From: Perognathus longimembris pacificus
Lineage: Eukaryota; Chordata; Mammalia; Rodentia; Heteromyidae
Reading direction: 5' to 3'
Assembly: GCF_023159225.1 (NCBI RefSeq)
Contig: NC_063168.1
Location: forward strand, 49,741,776-49,805,775
DNA: 64,000 nt
In this document: one piece after another, positions 23,401 to 36,606 of the stretch
Numbering within the stretch: the first letter of the stretch is position 1
Layout: every line of letters begins with the position of its first letter
The notes under the pieces: model-generated
What the model saw: the letters and a program-made list of their open reading frames with translations, nothing else
The model's database searches: none
What the model was told of the DNA's origin: nothing
Made by a program: the position numbers and the translations under genes

Positions 23401-26400
23401 GAGCCAACAGAGCTTCTTATACTCCCTTATATAAAAGGAAGAGATTGCTAAATATCTTAATTCAGCCTAGTATACATTCAAAATCCTATATATGTATAGT
23501 CCTAATTTGGGGGGGAGGGAGGAAATAATGTGGTTTTCAATTTGCAAATATTGCTATAATAATTAATTCTAAAATAAAATTCGATGACTTTGGATGTTAA
23601 CTTTAGCATATCTTTTACAGTTTCCAGCAATTAAACTGATGTTCAAAGAAACTTTATTTTCAATACTGTACAACTTTAGAGAATGAAGAAAAGGAATCGG
23701 CTCCATTAGAAGTCCGAGTACACAGTTACAGTACAGTGCTGTGAGTATCAGGCTGGAGGAGGGTGACTGTGCCTACCTATTGAGTATCGCATCACGGAGA
23801 GCTGCTCATTTCCATCCGTGTGGATAGAAACCAGATCTCTGGTTTCAGCATCCAGAACAAACCACCTGTTAAAAAGTAAAAAAAAATTCTTCAAATTCCA
23901 GCATTTATAGAAAAAAAATGGCTGCTGAACTTTTCTCCACTCTTAAGATTTTTCTCTGGGAAAGTGAGGGAAGGGGTGACACTGTTCAAAAAGAAATGTA
24001 CTCTTTACCTGACAATATAACTGCAATCCCTCTATATAACATCTTTATAATAACAAGTTTTTAAAAATACATGAAAAAATTTCAACAATAATCATTTTTT
24101 TCTTCTTTTAAATTTTGTGCTAGTCCTGGAGCTTGAACTCAAGAGCATAGGCACTGTACCAGAGCTTTCGTGCTCAAGCTAGTGCTCTATTTGAGCCAAA
24201 GCTCCACTTTCGGCTTTTTTTTTTTTTTGCCAGTCCTGGGGCTTGGACCCAGGGCCTGGGTACTGTCCTTGGCTTCTTTTTGCTCAAGGTTAGCACTCTA
24301 CCACTTGAACCACAGCTCCACTTCTGGCTTTATCTGTTTGTGTGGTGCTGAAGAATCGAACTCAGGGCCTTCATGCATGCTAGGCAAGCACTCTACCTCA
24401 GCCACATTCCTAGCCCCACTTTCAACTCTCTTGGTAATTAACTGAAGATGAGTCTCCTGAACTTTCTGCTAGGCTGGCTCTGAACTATAACTTTCAGATC
24501 TCAGCCTCCTGAGTAGTTAGGATTAAAGGCTGGAGCTACCAGCACCCAGCTAATATTTTAAGTATCATATGTTTCTTCTAATGAAGGATAAATTCATTTT
24601 GTAAAATTCAGTTTGTTGCAGTATTAACAAACAGTGACAGTCTATTCCTATTCGCACTCCCACTTGGTATTCACTAAATGTCTTTTTATTAGGTATTGTT
24701 TTAATACAAAAATAAAACCAGGGTGATAGAGGGGCAAGACTGATTGGAGTATCTAATAAACATGTATGGACATGTAACAATGAAACCGTTACCTGTATAA
24801 TAATGTAAGCTAATAAAAATACTTAAAGGTGGTGTCAGAGGCACACTCCTGTAATCTTACTCAGGAGGATGAGATCTGAGAATTATGGTTCGAAGCCAGC
24901 CTGGACAGACAAATCCTAGAGACTCTTCTCCAGCAAAATGCCAGAAGTAGAAGCATGGCTCAAGATGTAGAATGCCAGCCTTGAGCAAAAAAGCTGAACA
25001 AGAGCTTTAGGCTGGGAATTAAAGCTCCAGTAGCCCTAGTATCAGCATGGGGGAGGAGGGGTAGAAAGCTTAAAGAAAGATTAAAATAAGAGGACAACAA
25101 GGATAGTATTCTTGAAAATTGCTGTACCAGAAATTGGGAAAAGGAAGTGAGCTGACTGAAATAAAGAGTGATAAGTCATCTCAGTGTCACTAAGTATAAT
25201 AGAGGAATTCACATAACAGCATAGAAAAGTCTTTAGAGAAGATGGAGGAGGGGCTGGGAATATGGCCTAGTGGCTAGAGTGCTGAGTCCAAGCCCCAGGA
25301 CTGGCCAAAAAAAAAAAAAAAGAAGATGGAGGATTTGGGTTGTGCTGAACAGGCAGGAGTAACAGCTGTGTAGCTCCCCATAGAGCAGGGAGGCGTGAAG
25401 TTCCAGGAATGGTATGAAGGTGCCAGAGAACAGCAGTACTCCAGCAACTGTATAAAAGTACACGAAAGGGCTGGGGATATGGCCTAGTGGCAAGAGCACT
25501 TGCCTCGTATACATGAAGCCCTTGGTTCGATTCCCCAGCACCACATATACAGAAAATGGCCAGAAGTGGCGCTGCGGCTCAAGTGGCAGAGTGCTAGCCT
25601 TGAGCAAAAAGGAAGCCAGGGACAGTGCTCAGTGCTCAGGCCCTGAGTCCAAGGCCCAGGACTGGCAAAAAAAAAAAAAAAAAAAAAAAGTACACGAAAG
25701 CTCCATAGTCTTTGCTAACCTTTCATTTACATTTATAGGCAAAGAAAAAAATTTGAGTGCGTTCTAAAAGGCAATGACAAATCCAAATATGTTATAAATG
25801 AATATCTTCAGAGCTTTGTCAAAGAACACTTTAAAGAAAGGATGCTTCAAAAGACCACAGTAAAGACAGACACTAAAGACAGACAACTGAAGGTTGCACA
25901 AGTGAGCAAAAAGCAGGTTACAGACAGCATGCCTACCTAGTTGGAAAGAGATTAAAACTGAATATTACCTATATCACAGTATGTACTACATGAGTAGAAA
26001 TAATAAGTAAATAAAGTGGTGTACTGGGGTTTGAGGTCAAAGACTTGCACTTGCTTAATTAGTCTTGAACATGACCAAAGCCAATGACAGCGCTTACAAC
26101 TTTTGAAGCATTTTAACTAATGTTTGGGAAAAGGCAGTTTCTCCCTTATTAATTAAACTCAGGGTCTTGAATATGTTAGGAGAGTACTGTTTTACAGAGC
26201 TAATCCCCACCTGCCTTCTCTCTATTTAGAAGAGAGGGAAGAACTTGTGAGAATTAAAAAAAGCTTAATGACACTGGTGAGCATGCCTTAATGTCAAGAT
26301 AGAAGATTACAAACTGTACGATCCCTACCTACTCTTTACATCTCAATACAAGCCTTTATAATTAAATATATTCATGAATAAACTTCAGTAGTTTTTCAAG

Positions 26401-28272
26401 CCATGGACTTTCAGGCAGTTAATCGATATATTTTGTCATCTACTCAGAGAGTCCCTATGCATGAATATTTGTTTAAAGGCCAAATGTACTCTGAAGCCAT
26501 ATACTACATGTTTTCTGATCATTTCAGTTTGTCAAAAGGTGCATAAGAAACATACTTTATTGCAACTGGACAGCACCCACAGATTATCAGTTTCTTCTAA
26601 AAATGTTAGTGTTCCAATCAATTGTTATGGCTGGCAATGTAAAATTCCTCTGTGCCAAGAAATGCCAAGGCTGACACCCAGTGACTGTCTTCAGAAAAGG
26701 TACATCATAATATTCCAACTAAAATAACATACACACTAAAGAATCATCAGATACAAAGCCACTCTAAGTATCAGGCTTCAAATCTGTAATGAGTATACAG
26801 ACATTTTATCATATTCTCTCCTGCATTTAAAAGTTAATTTTATTTTGGAGAAGCCCCAATTAATTGATCTTGCTTTAAAATCACATCCAGTCTTCCTAGG
26901 AAAAGTGCACTCTATTTAATTGTTTTAGAAACTCTTGTAGAGAATTATAAAATCCCAGAATACCTGTTGGTGCATGTGTAGAACTCTAAAATTTTTAGTC
27001 ATTCACTGATTAAAGATAGTAGCTAGGAAGAAAAGGAGGGGGAAAAGCCAGGTACCTGACTAATCCTTGCTGCTCAGGAGGCTGAGATCTGAGGACTGAG
27101 TTAAAGTCAGCCTGGTCAGACAATATGCAAGACTCTTGATTTCTAATTAACCAGCAAAAAGCCCCAAGTGGAAGTACTAGTCAAGTGGATGAGTGCCAGC
27201 TATGAGTGGAAAATTCCAAGTGAGAGTGTGAGGCCTAGAGTTCAAGCCCCAGAACTGGCACAAAAAGTAAATTCCAAAACAGGAATGAAAACCCAATTCA
27301 AGCCTTTCATTTTCCAATTAGAACACTTACATCCTGCCTAGTCATCGACCAACAAATCAGTGGCCAAACTACAACAGAGCCTTGGCCTTTGTGTTTTTCA
27401 CCATTTCATACTGGAGATGAGTAATTGCATGAATGGAATATATATTTCACATACACTGACATTTAGGGATCCTGAGAAGAAAGATGACCAGCAAGAGTCT
27501 GAAGTTTGATTGGGGAGACAGGATGAACTTCCAATATGGTAAATAGTTCAAAGTATTATGGGTAATCAGAATAACGAAGTTCACAGCAAAAAGTCAACTG
27601 AAGATGTGAACTAGATTTTGATTAAATGTAGCAGAGACAGGTGTGATACAAATAAGTTGACAGGAACAGATAAGAAACTATAAAAATGAAGCTGTGCGCT
27701 GGTGGCTCATGAGTGGCTCCTAGCTACTAAGCAGACAGAGAGACCCGAGAATCACAGTTAGAAGCGAACTGGGGCAGGAAAACCTAAGGCTCTTCCTTCT
27801 ATCAAAAAGCCAGAGGGGAAGAGTACTGTTTATGCTTCCCATGATAGGTGTTTACTACTGGACACAGATGTTCTTATTGGTTAAGATGGGCTCTTGTGTG
27901 CTTTTTGCCAAGATTGGCCTTTAACCATGATCCTCTCAATTTCAGTTTCCAAAGTAACTAGGATTATAGATGTGAACCACCTGTGCATGAAAGTGGAATT
28001 TTGAGAAACTAGATTCAAAAAGCAGAAAGGAGCCAGGTATGGCACTGGCTTACATTGTATCCTAGCTACTCCAGAGTCTGAGGTCTGAGTACTGCAGTTC
28101 AAAGCCAACCTGGGTAAGAAAGTTTGTGAGACTCTTTATCTCCACTAAACTACCAAAAAGCCAGAAGTAGAGTTGTGGCTCAAATGGGAGAGTACTAGCC
28201 TTTAGCCCAAAAATATCAGGGACAGTAATCACACCCTAAATTCAAGCCCTAGGACGGACACACGGACACACG

Positions 28273-28325
<53 letters not shown>

Positions 28326-31300
28326 CAGAAACAGGAAGGATAACAGATCGTGGAAAAATCAAATAGAGTATCTTCAATAAGTATGTAAAATGATATAGGT
28401 TCAGATGTATTGTGAGCTTTATGAAGCACTTTAAGTTCCACCAACTCAAGTTTTGTAAAAAATGAAAAATGTTACATATGAAAATAATGAGTGGCACACC
28501 AAAGTGAAATTAATTAAAAAGATTATAATGACTGGTTCAAATAAATCTGAGATTTTGATAACTAATGATTCCTAGTATATCTTAACATTTATCAATATGT
28601 ATGGCTTTAAATCATTTGAACTTTGAAATGTCAGCCTTATGAAAGAACTTAGGACCAGTATTTCTCTGATATCAAAACCATATAAAGGGGCTAGGAATAT
28701 GGCCTACTGGCAAGAGTGCTTGCCTTGCATAAATGAAGCCCTGGGTTTGATTCCTCAGCACCACATATATAGAAAAGGCCAGAAGTGATACCGTGGCTCA
28801 AGTGGCAGAGTGCTAGCCTTGAGCAAAAAGAAGCCAGGGACAGTGCTCAGGCCCTGAGTCCAAGCCCCAGGACTGGCAAAAAACAGAAACAAAAACAAAA
28901 CAAAACAAGCCATATAAAGCAGTCATAAGAAACTAAAGGCCAATATTCTTCATGAATGGGTGCAACAAAGCTGAGTCCAGTAACAAATAAAATAGATGAT
29001 ACACTATGACCATGTGAGATTTACCCTAGGATTTTAAGACTGATTTAATGTCATTGTAACATGTTAATAATGTTAATAAGGGTGAAGACCAATAAATCAT
29101 CTCAATAAACCAGACAAGGCATATGATAAAAATCCAACACCCTTTCATGTTTAAACATGCTCAAAAAAGAGAAGAAAGCTTGTTTTCAACCCAACAAAGG
29201 GCATCTATGAAAGGCTATGAACCAAGATGATATTCCATGGTAAAGAATGATTTTCCCCTTATTTGCAGATTTACTACACGTGATTTTGACTAACTGTTGT
29301 TTTAAAAAAAAGATTTTTTTAAAAAGCAAAAGAAATTTCAGAATAAAAAATTACTCCATTTACTCGTTACTCAGCTCAGTTGATATGGACAAACTGGCAT
29401 TGGGGGTGGGGGTGAGGGGCTGGGAATATGGTAGAGTGCTTGCCTTGTATATATGAAGCCCCAGGTTCGATTCCTCAGCACCACATATATAGAAAAGGCC
29501 AGAAGTGGTGCTGTGGCTCAGTGGTAGAGTGCTAGTGCCTTGAGCAAAAAAAAAAAAGCCAGGGACAGTGCTCAGGCCTTGAGTTTAAGGCCCAGGACTG
29601 GCAAATAAATAAATAAACTCACAGTGAGTACTGTGGTGTATTTAAGTCTTTTGTGTGATCTGCTGTTTGACAGCCCTCAATTTTGTAAAAATATGCCTCC
29701 CAAAAAGTAAAATGGTGTTTGAGGTTAAAAAACCAAAGTAAAAGTTAATATGCTTAATTCGAGTGCTAAAAGGTAAACTTTAGAACTGACAAAAGGTGGA
29801 TGAGGTGGATGTCTTTAGGAGATGATGAGGGACATTATGGAAAAAATGAATCAAGCATCCACAATATTCAGGATAAATAACATGAAATAAAATCAAGTTT
29901 TTGATACGTAGTGTTAGTGTGTACAAAAGTAATTTCTGTAACAGTACTATAGTTATTGTAGACAGTTTCAAGTTACTGATGCTCACATTTATTGTAGAAA
30001 TGGTATAGATCAATTTAAGTAACTTTAGATTATGGAACTCTACACATTCTTAAGCATTCTTTGTTTTTTCCTAAACTGTGGCCCTAGAACTACATGACCA
30101 TTGATACTAAGGGTTTCTTTAATTATCAACTGCTCTCCCAAGCAGCTTTAATTCAAAGCTCCGAAGATTTCATCATTCAACTAGCATCACTAGGGCTGGG
30201 ACCATGGCGTAGTGGTAAGAGTGCTTGCCTCATATACATGAAGCCCTGGGTTCAATTCCCCAGCACCACATATATAGAAAATGGCCAGAGGTGGCGCTGT
30301 GGCTCAAAAGTGGCAGAGTGCCTTGAAAAGAAGCCAGGGACAGTGCTCAGGCCCTGAGTCCAAGGCCCAGGACTGGCAAAAAAAAAAAAAAGTTCAAATA
30401 GCATCACTATTTATATTGCTACAATTTACTGATCATTAAAGATTTGTTTTCCTATAATTCTGAATTTTGGAGATATCTGAGAATAAACTTGAATGTTTTC
30501 ACTATCCAGATAGGTAAGCTGGTACCCAAAAGGCCAATAAGAAAGTTGCTATTTTGAATTTTTAAAACACAACAAAAAGCTACTAAGACTGGTATTTTGG
30601 TATTATTTTCAGTGCTGAGGATCAAATCTGGGGCCTCACATATGCTAGGCAAGCATTCTGTTACTGGGCTATATGCTCAGCCCACTTAACAACAAAAACT
30701 CTACGCAACCAAATTTGATTAGATAATAAACATATGTTACTTAAAGACCCTGGAAAGGTACCAAATAGGTCTCCAAGACCGGTTATTAATGATTTTAGGA
30801 AACATGCCTTTATTATGTATCTCTGCAGGATAGATAGGCTGGAAAAAGGTACAATACAATTTATAAAAGTTTAACTGGGCTCTATAAACATCAACTCTTC
30901 TCTTGCAAAAAAGACAATAAAGAGAAATCTTCTGATATTTCTAAGGAGAATTAAGTCTGCCTATTCTGTTTATCATTTTGCAACTTGCAATACCTCCATC
31001 TCTCTACTTTTTTCCCTATGGCTGCTAAATTTTTTATAACACAATTATGTTTGTTTTTTCTAAGTCTGCTTCTACTCTCGACACACGTGAAAATGTAGGA
31101 TCCACATGGGCATAAATTTATGTGCTCTCTCATGTAACATGAATACTCACAATAACTGTATGTATTAAATGGTAGGTGCTCAGTAAAGAATGAACTAAGT
31201 GTACATAACTGATAAAAGCAACAAACTTATTAAGTGTGCTATATAATAGTTACTCTCTAGTCAGATTAAGAACATTCTAGAGTAACAGTTTAAATATTCC

Positions 31301-34300
31301 ACTGTTTTAGATTACTCAGATCATTCAAAGATCCTACCTGCCTGAGTGCGTTCCTATAGCCACCACTGTGCCACTTGGATGAAAATCTGCACAGTGTCCT
31401 GGTTCCTAGAAAAGAGACAGAGAACTGTTGGGGTGTACATGAGCAAGTCTCCCTAGATCTACAGGAACACTGAAGACACAATTTTGAAAATAGTTTGTTT
31501 CATGGAATTCTGATCACATTTATTATAGTCAAAGAGAAATAACATGTGAATATTAGATGATACACAACTGGAGAGCTTGAAGGGGCGATGATGGCAGAAT
31601 GGTGAGGGGAGAGGATAGCCAACTTGTGGCCAGGCAGAACAACAAGGATAATCACATCTGCACAGTTGTTTGGAGTCTGCAAAGAACCTGTATGCACCTT
31701 TTAGGCTAGAAAGGTATGTTATGTGGGTAGGGGAAGGCAGGGAGAAAACAGTGAGAAACCAATCAAAACAAGACAGGGGAGTCTGTTAGTGATCAGCATC
31801 TATCAAAACCAATTGCAATACCACTTAGAGGCCCATTAACAACTAATGCTTGACAAATATTTGAAATCATTATGCTTTTTATATTGAAACTGACAAAGCA
31901 TTAAACTTTTATTTAGCTAACTTTTTTTTTTTTTTTTTTGGCCAGTCCTGGGCCTTGGACTCAGGGCCTGAGCACTGTCCCTGGCTTCTTCCCGCTCAAG
32001 GCCAGCACTCTGCCACTTGAGCCACAGCGCCGCTTCTGGCCGTTTTCTGTATATGTGGTGCCGGGGAATCGAACCTAGGGCCTCGTGTATCCGAGGCAGG
32101 CACTCTTGCCACTAGGCTATATCCCCAGCCCTAGCTAACTTGTTTTTAAAACTGAGTTTGTGTTATATCTGGAATTCATTTTATACTAAGCCCATCCCTA
32201 GTTATCCTCACTCTTTCACCAAATCATAAAAAAACTTGGTTTGAGGCAATTCTTAGTTCTTTCCTATTTCTGACTACAGTAGGAATTTCAGTGGGGAAAT
32301 TACTTTTATATTTTTTGCCAGTCCTGGGGCTTGGACTCAGGGCCTGAACACTATGCCTGGCTTCTTTTAGCTCAAGGCTAGCACTCTACCATGTGAGCCA
32401 CAGTGCCACTTCTGGCTTTTTCTATATATATGTGGTGCTGAGGAATCGAACCCAGGGCTTCATGTAAGCTAGGCAAGCACTCTACCACTAGGCCACATTC
32501 TCAGCCCCTGGGTGGGGAAATTATTGAACACATCTTGATTCACTCACATCTACAAGCCTGGTCCATTCCAACCTGTGTTCTGCTGAGTTCCACATGCACA
32601 CCTGCCTGTCCTGGGCACAGGTCAAGAGCAAATCTTTGAAGGGATGTGTGGCAAGACCCCAAAGTTCATCTGTATGACCCTAAAAATGAAAGACATCATT
32701 AGTGTAAGAACCAAACAATATCATCAAAATTATTCTGTTAAGCATCAACATCAGATAGCTTACCTGTACTTCTATTTGGAAACCATCATTAAATGTTGCC
32801 CGCAAAATAAAATTTCGCGATGTGCCTACTAAAAATTGATCTGCTTTTCCTTCTGCAACAGCTCTAATTGTGCCATAGTGATCAGGAACCTAGAAAAAGT
32901 AAACTTGTCAAGTTACTAACTTGTATCAATTACTACCTGAACACTGGCTGCATGTCAGCAGTTATGGTGTAATGACAGAATTCTAAATTTGAAGATTATA
33001 TGGTAGTTGTATATTACAATTACATTTCATTAGATGTAAGTTATAATGAATTATAACCAGCATTCTTTGCATCATTATTATTTTTATAGTGCTAGGAACA
33101 GAACCTAGGGTATCCCACATGCAAGGCAAGTACTCAGCCACTGAGCTACATTCCTAGCTTCTTTTTTTCTTCATCAGTAACAGGATTTGAACTCAGGGCC
33201 TCACACTTGCTTTGCTTGCTCAGTTGGTGCTTTACCACTTAAGCCATGTATTCAGCTAGGCTTTTTTTTTGGCCAGTCCTGGGGCTTGGACTCAGGGCCT
33301 GAGCACTGTCCCTGGCTTCTTTTTGCTCAAGGCTAGCACTCTGCCACTTGAGCCACAGCGCCCCTTCTGGCCATTTTCTGTGTATGTGGTGCTGGGGAAT
33401 CGAACCCAGGGCCTCATGTATATGAGGCAAGCACTCTTGCCATTAGGCCATATCCCCAGCCCCTCAGCTAGGCTTTTTGCTGGTTATTTTGGAGATGAAG
33501 TATCATTAACTTTTTAGCATCAAACCTTGATTTTTGAGGGCTCAGATTCCTAATTAGGATTAAAGGCATTAACCCTCAGTGTCTAGCTCCCAGTTCACTT
33601 CTGTTAATTTCAAATTTACATTATAGATAATTTCAAGAGCTAAGGGCTAAAATAGGGAAGAAGTTCTATTAGAGCACATAAAAATGTGACCTGATTTTGT
33701 TATTGATGTTCTTTTTTTGGGTAAGTCCCTTAATCTAGAAAAGTTTTCTTTATCCATAACATATACAGTAATAAGGTATGATCTATCTTGACTGCTATAA
33801 AGATCTAGATATAAAAATAATACTTGTCAAATTTCTTTGTAAACTAAAAACAACACACAAATGGCCTAATTTGTGGGCACTGTATTTATTTCAACACGCA
33901 AAATTAAGTACACACCTATTGTATATTGAAAATACTGGAGGAAAAAGTCCTGTGTCTATACTGTATATATATAAAGATTTGTTTCCTTGTCCTAACAACA
34001 AGATATAAAAACTATCAAGCATTTATATTTCTATTGGAAACTGTATATGATCATAGATGATTTAAATACAGTTTATAAGCAAATAGTGAACCACAATATC
34101 CATTGTGGGGGAGAAAATACCATAGAACTAATTCCCTGCTGATGGCATAATATATTCTAACACTGATCATAAAGTCAAATTTTAAATGTACAAAATTTGG
34201 GAGTAACCCATGCAATCTGCTCTTCAAGAATTATTGACAAATACTTTTTCTTTTTTTGTTGGCCATGAAGCTTGAATATAGGGTCTGGGTACCCTTGAAC

Positions 34301-36575
34301 TTTTCTGTTCAAGGTTAGCATTCTACCACTTGAGCCACAGTTCTGGCTTTCTGGTAGTTAATTGGAGATAAAAGTCTCATGAACTTTTCTGCCCAGGCTA
34401 GCTTTGAACCACAATCCTTAGATCTCAACCTGATTAGCTAGGATTACAGGCATGAGCCACCAGTGCTCAGCTTAACTCTTAATCATTTTATTTTCTGAGA
34501 CTTAAAATTACTTAGCCAGTTTTCACTGAACATATAATACCTATGCTTTCCTGTGCTTATACCTGTTCAGATCATGAAGTAGATGCATTGCAGATAATCA
34601 GTTCTCATTAAGCTTACTGTTTAAAAGATTACTTTCAAGTTTTAAAGTTCTAAAGTTAAGTGTGTCACTCTGTATACACTGGAACTTAGGTACTTCATTC
34701 CCATCCCTGGTTTTCTGTTTTGTTTAAGCCTTACCTCTATTTCTCTTTCAGGATTCAGATCATGATCCCATAAGATTATTTTTCTGTCTTTTCCTCCTCC
34801 AGTTAATAACATCCCATTTCTCATCTGACAAAGTGTGAACACACTGCCATCATGAGCTTTGATTTGTTTGCTGATTTGGTAGACACCTATGATGAGAAAA
34901 TAAAATGATAACATTAATGTAACACTTTTCATCAGGCTTTAGTGTCTTTGTGAAAGAAAGCCGTGGAAGAACTTCAAAGTGAAAAGTTCAAAAGTTAATG
35001 ACTGAATAATCAATCAAAAACCTATTCTTAGCAAGCTTTCCATAAAGACAGGTAGTGGGTTGGGGATATAGCCTAGTGGCAAGAGTGCCTGCCTTGGTAT
35101 ACCCGAGGCCCTAGGTTCGATTCCCCAGCACCACATATACAGAAAACGGCCAGAAGCGGCGCTGTGGCTCAAGAGGCAGAGTGCTAGCCTTGAGCGGGAA
35201 GAAGCCAGGGACAGTGCTCAGGCCCTGAGTCCAAGGCCCAGGACTGGCCAAAAAAAAAAAAAAAAAAAAAGACAGGTAGTAAAAATGTAAATATTTTGCA
35301 TTTATGTCAATTTTATTTATCCTGTAAATATTTTTTAAAAAATAAGACAAAGTAGTATTAACTGCATAGACAACAGGGTAAAAATATATCTTAACCCAAG
35401 AGCTTCATTCACTTCCATTTTCATGGTTGATTACTCTTCTGATTGTATAGCTGAGGCCACAGGTACGGAAGCAGAGGTACAGCAATAGCATACCACAGCT
35501 AGCTAGAGACAGTTCTATGACCAAAACTCAAGGTTCACATAAGTGTTCCTGAAACTGCACAAACCTTTGGCTTCCCGCTGAGGAAACAGTCATAACATTT
35601 AATATTCACTGTGACCTGAAGGATTATCTTTTATTTATTTTTTATGTGGTACTGAGGAATCGAACCCAGGGCCTCATGCATGCCAGGCAAGCACTGTACC
35701 ACTAAGCCACACATCTGGAAAAAATACTGAAAAAAAAGCGGGCAATGGATGCTTGAATAGTGGTTGGCAATGCTAAGAAGTTCCATATTTTAAAACACAA
35801 CCTGGCTAGGTGCTAGTGGCTTGTGCCTATAATCCCAGCTACTCAGGAGTCTGAGACCTGGATCATAGTTCAAAGTCAATCTGGGGAGGAAAGTTTGTGA
35901 AAATCTTATCTCCAATTAACCACCAAAAACCTAGAAGTGGAGCTCTGGCTCAATGGTAGGTCATTAGCCTTGAGCAAAAAAAAAAAAAAAGCTCAGGGAC
36001 AGCACCTAGGCCCTGAATTCAAGGCCCAGGACTTACACAGAAACAAAACTAAATGAAATAAGCCAAGCTGAGAGATACAAATAGCGCGTTTTCACTCATA
36101 TGTGGAAGCTAGATCTAAAATACACTGGGACTCTAGGCATTCATAAACCGTGAGACTAAAGGAGGATATTCTGAGGAGAGAACACAAAGGCACAATGCTT
36201 GTATGCATGTGATCATATAAAATGATATTTATTGAAATAAACTCCAAGAAAGATAAAGAGGTTTTTTTCCCCTTCATTGCCTTTTTAATCTTTTTGACGT
36301 GTTTGTTCATTTATCTGTCTTTGGGAGGACCTAGGAGCAGTATGGCTGGGTCATAGGGATGTCTATCCTGAGTTTTTTGAGGAACCTCCAGACTTCTCTC
36401 CAGAATGGTTGTACTAGTTTACATTCCCAACAGCAGTGCAGTAGGATTCTTCTTTCTCTGCATCCCCTCCAGCAATTGTTGTTGCCTGAGTTCAGAGTAT
36501 AGGTCATTCTGACTGGGGTAAGGTGCTATCTCAGGGTTGTTTTTATTTGCATTTCCTTTTCTGCTAGGGTATAAG

Positions 36576-36606
<31 letters not shown>

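Noticed and set aside
22680..23420. Cluster of repeats considered as a tandem tRNA or satellite array
   Set aside because: The units are unequal, decayed and a mix of ID-like and B1-like types, so separate old SINE insertions explain it better.
28259..28323. CA repeat as a CRISPR-like or regulatory array
   Set aside because: It is a plain dinucleotide microsatellite grown from a SINE tail.
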